From Ensifer canadensis (GTDB lineage: Bacteria > Pseudomonadota > Alphaproteobacteria > Rhizobiales > Rhizobiaceae), in assembly GCF_017488845.2 (NCBI RefSeq), contig NZ_CP083370.1:2904501-2968500 (forward strand): a stretch of DNA of 64,000 nucleotides, in the 5' to 3' direction. Made by a program: the position numbers and the translations under genes. Numbering within the stretch: position 1 is the stretch's first letter; the number at the start of each line of letters is the position of its first letter. Shown here in pieces: positions 62,938 through 64,000 of the stretch. The notes under the pieces are model-generated. The model did not search any database, had not been told where the DNA came from, and worked only from the letters and a program-made list of their open reading frames with translations.

Positions 62938-64000
62938 TCAGGCAGCCGCAGGCGCTGCCAGAAGCACCTTCAATGCGGCTTCCGCACCGGCCTCACGCTC
63001 GGATTTGCGGATGAAGCCGCCGCCATAGACGCGGGCGTCTTCGCCGACGCCGGAATAGAGCGCGCAGGCCTGGCCGGGCGCGATGCCGGCTTCGCCTTCG
63101 GCAAGCTCGACATAAAGACCCTCGGCGTCACGCTTCAGGATAGCGGGCGCCGGCTGGCGGGTGGAGCGGACCTTGGCGAAACAGTCGAAGCCATCGGCTG
63201 CCACGTCTTCAAGATCTTCATCGCCCAGCCAGTTGACGTCGCGCAGGTAGACGCGGCGCGTTTCCAGCGCTTCCTTGGGGCCGACGATGACGCGGCGCGA
63301 GCGGGCGTCGAGATAGACGACATAGAGCGGCTCGCCGGTGGCGATGCCGATGCCGCGGCGCTGGCCGATGGTGTAGTGCAAAATGCCGTCATGGGTGCCG
63401 AGTATGCGGCCATCGAGATGCACGATCTCGCCGGCAAGCGCTGCATTCGGCTTCAGCTTGGAAACGATATCGCTGTACTTGCCCTGCGGCACGAAACAGA
63501 TGTCCTGGCTGTCGGCCTTCTGGGCAACGACAAGGCCCATCTCTTCGGCCAGCACCCGCGTTTCGGCCTTGGAGAGGTGACCGAGCGGGAAGCGCAGATA
63601 GTCGATCTGCTCCTGCGTGGTGGCAAAGAGGAAGTAGCTCTGGTCGCGATCGGCGTCAGTCGGGCGATAGAGCGCCCGCTGGCCGGCATAGCGCGGGTTC
63701 GGGCTCGGCCGCGAGCGGATGTAGTGGCCGGTCGCCAGCGCATCGGCACCGAGCTCCTTGGCCGTCGCCAGGAGATCGGCAAACTTGACCGTCTGGTTAC
63801 AGGCAACGCAGGGGATCGGCGTTTCGCCGGCGACATAGCTTTCGGCAAACGGGTTGATCACCGTTTCGCGGAAGCGCGCTTCGTAATCGAGCACGTAATG
63901 CGGGATGCCGAGCGTTTCGCAGACGCGTCGCGCGTCGTCGATGTCCTGGCCGGCACAGCAGGAGCCGGCACGGTGGACGGCGGTACCGTGGTCGTAGAGC
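62938..64000 (-). CDS. mnmA: tRNA 2-thiouridylase MnmA, 5' end beyond the window
   Basis: About 354 C-terminal residues of MnmA/TrmU are present. The enzyme thiolates U34 of Lys, Glu and Gln tRNAs using ATP and persulfide sulfur. The catalytic cysteines are in [13 protein letters not shown] and [25 protein letters not shown] and the C-terminal beta domain are typical. The frame is open to position 64000 ([21 protein letters not shown] near the edge), so the ATP-loop start lies outside the window. Confidence 0.95.
   Translation of the reverse strand, partial: LYDHGTAVHRAGSCCAGQDIDDARRVCETLGIPHYVLDYEARFRETVINPFAESYVAGETPIPCVACNQTVKFADLLATAKELGADALATGHYIRSRPSPNPRYAGQRALYRPTDADRDQSYFLFATTQEQIDYLRFPLGHLSKAETRVLAEEMGLVVAQKADSQDICFVPQGKYSDIVSKLKPNAALAGEIVHLDGRILGTHDGILHYTIGQRRGIGIATGEPLYVVYLDARSRRVIVGPKEALETRRVYLRDVNWLGDEDLEDVAADGFDCFAKVRSTRQPAPAILKRDAEGLYVELAEGEAGIAPGQACALYSGVGEDARVYGGGFIRKSEREAGAEAALKVLLAAPAAA

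Overview
The window looks like chromosome of a rhizobial alphaproteobacterium, most likely Ensifer/Sinorhizobium. The reasons are high GC, the aerobic-type cobaltochelatase pair CobS/CobT with Ensifer-like start sites, the hutXWV histidine/betaine transporter known from Sinorhizobium meliloti, dispersed rhizobial palindromic repeats, and alphaproteobacterial promoters (CTTGAC-N17-CTATA type). No complete insertion sequence, prophage or CRISPR array is visible.

Positions 1-24000 are mostly housekeeping: a truncated gene end, a ChaC-like protein, a DUF2125 protein, tyrC-hisC, a methyltransferase, gloB with a cupin gene, an EamA exporter, a DUF3108 protein, rpmB with a clear promoter and terminator, a YhhQ-type queuosine-precursor transporter, a phytase-like esterase, cobS-cobT, a J-domain protein, a BolA protein, a CorC-like protein, aroK-aroB, a 49-residue membrane protein upstream of xerD, accA, an L,D-transpeptidase lipoprotein and a TusA-like protein. 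A histidine kinase and a LuxR-type response regulator then lie tail to tail.

Positions 25500-47400 are increasingly catabolic: a His-rich COG0523 GTPase with a D,D-carboxypeptidase, an M20 amidohydrolase with its Lrp regulator, an alcohol dehydrogenase divergent from an AraC regulator, and an Lrp gene divergent from a 1018-residue kinase/M23/PLP-enzyme fusion with an orphan amino-acid binding protein. A branched-chain-type ABC transporter with a LivM-LivG fusion follows, then an RpiR regulator heading isochorismatase, glutamine-synthetase-like, N-formylglutamate-amidohydrolase and class III aminotransferase genes. This set resembles an amine/amide catabolic module of unknown substrate.

Positions 47394-57613 hold a second kinase/(degenerate M23)/PLP fusion followed by the hut region: hutC, hutF, hutX, hutW, hutV, a hutH-like gene and hutD. 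The two fusion genes share a 13-bp palindrome (CGGCATnATGCCG) in their upstream regions, which suggests one regulator for both. The HutH-like protein lacks the Ala-Ser-Gly triad that forms the MIO cofactor and also a catalytic tyrosine. It is therefore unlikely to be an ordinary histidase, although its genetic setting is a histidine-uptake operon. hutU and hutI are absent from the window.

Positions 57700-64000 hold small and secreted hypothetical proteins, an EamA transporter with a His-rich tail, a Tat-exported isochorismatase-fold protein, a recombinase-like remnant beside tRNA-Met(CAT), and the 5'-truncated mnmA. The best leads are the MIO-less HutH-like protein, the paired tri-domain fusions with their shared palindrome, and the unassigned glutamine-synthetase/isochorismatase/aminotransferase module.
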